Source: an uncultured Muribaculaceae bacterium (lineage in GTDB: Bacteria > Bacteroidota > Bacteroidia > Bacteroidales > Muribaculaceae). From it: a stretch of 12,571 bases of DNA. The position numbers and the translations under genes are program-made. Shown here in pieces: positions 12,566 to 12,571 of the stretch. Every line of letters starts with the position of its first letter. Positions within the stretch are counted from its first letter, which is position 1. The stretch is taken from NCBI GenBank assembly GCA_910584735.1, contig CAJUBM010000085.1, positions 1 to 12,571 of the forward strand. Reading direction: 5' to 3'. The notes below the pieces were generated by a model. It had not been told where the DNA came from. It searched no databases and saw nothing but the letters and a program-made list of their open reading frames with translations.

Positions 12566-12571
12566 AAGCCA

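Larger units (their letters stand above)
11967..12571. other. 605-base region without a conventional gene
   Basis: No standard protein-coding gene is supported here. 11967-12119 shows only weak hairpins, such as GGCATAGTGCC near 12069. 12120-12155 is a strong terminator. 12181-12299 may be a short minus-strand transcript with a small reading frame. 12300-12420 shows nothing I recognise beyond a 10-bp palindrome ACATGCATGT at 12313-12322. 12423-12455 resembles a rightward promoter, followed by a 21-codon ATG frame (12473-12538) that ends inside the terminal inverted repeat and is probably chance. Confidence 0.6.

Noticed and set aside
1..12571. CRISPR arrays, rRNA genes, phage modules
   Set aside because: No regularly spaced direct repeats, rRNA-like sequence or phage structural genes were seen.

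Overview
The window looks like chromosomal DNA of a member of the Bacteroidales, probably near Muribaculaceae/Bacteroides; the family-level placement is inference. Three things point there. Several genes are preceded by the Bacteroidetes -7 promoter element TAnnTTTG, and clear Shine-Dalgarno sequences are mostly absent. The outer-membrane receptor ends in the DTSRFG tail common in Bacteroidales receptors of the OMP_b-brl_3 type. The sirtuin is of the Cys-poor type that I recall from Bacteroides.

Layout. 1-49 is one arm of a 49-bp perfect inverted repeat whose other arm is 12517-12565. 268-729 is an Lrp/AsnC regulator with its own terminator. 840-4108 is a co-directional cluster: GT4 glycosyltransferase, NAD-dependent epimerase/dehydratase, a small three-helix membrane protein and a SIR2-family deacylase. 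4265-4354 is tRNA-Ser(CGA) with promoter and terminator. 4435-5982 looks more AT-rich and accessory: a TonB-C-domain lipoprotein, a decayed fragment of a DUF1016/YhcG-type nuclease gene and a LuxR-type regulator. 6118-7342 holds a secreted DUF1349 protein and a VOC (glyoxalase-fold) protein. A 172-bp palindromic MITE-like element separates these two genes, and a second copy in inverted orientation follows the VOC gene. Each copy has its own 3-bp target duplication. 7681-9773 (minus strand) is a histidine kinase/response regulator operon, divergent from a TonB-dependent outer-membrane receptor gene (9927-11966). 11967-12571 has no conventional gene, but holds a strong bidirectional terminator, a possible short minus-strand transcript and a rightward promoter.

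How the parts may work together. A pair of 20-bp direct repeats, 22 bp apart start to start, lies between the kinase and the receptor just upstream of the receptor promoter region. This is the layout expected for an OmpR-family operator, so the two-component system probably controls the receptor. Removing the first MITE copy and one target duplication brings the DUF1349 stop and the VOC start to 3 bp apart, so the element appears to have landed in the middle of a tight two-gene operon. The LuxR-type regulator is divergent from that operon, and the two -7 elements abut face to face, so the two promoters are probably mutually exclusive.

I found no CRISPR array, phage module or complete transposase. 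The most unusual items are the MITE pair, the kinase/receptor operator, the abutting divergent promoters and the contig-scale inverted repeat, which may be an assembly boundary rather than biology.
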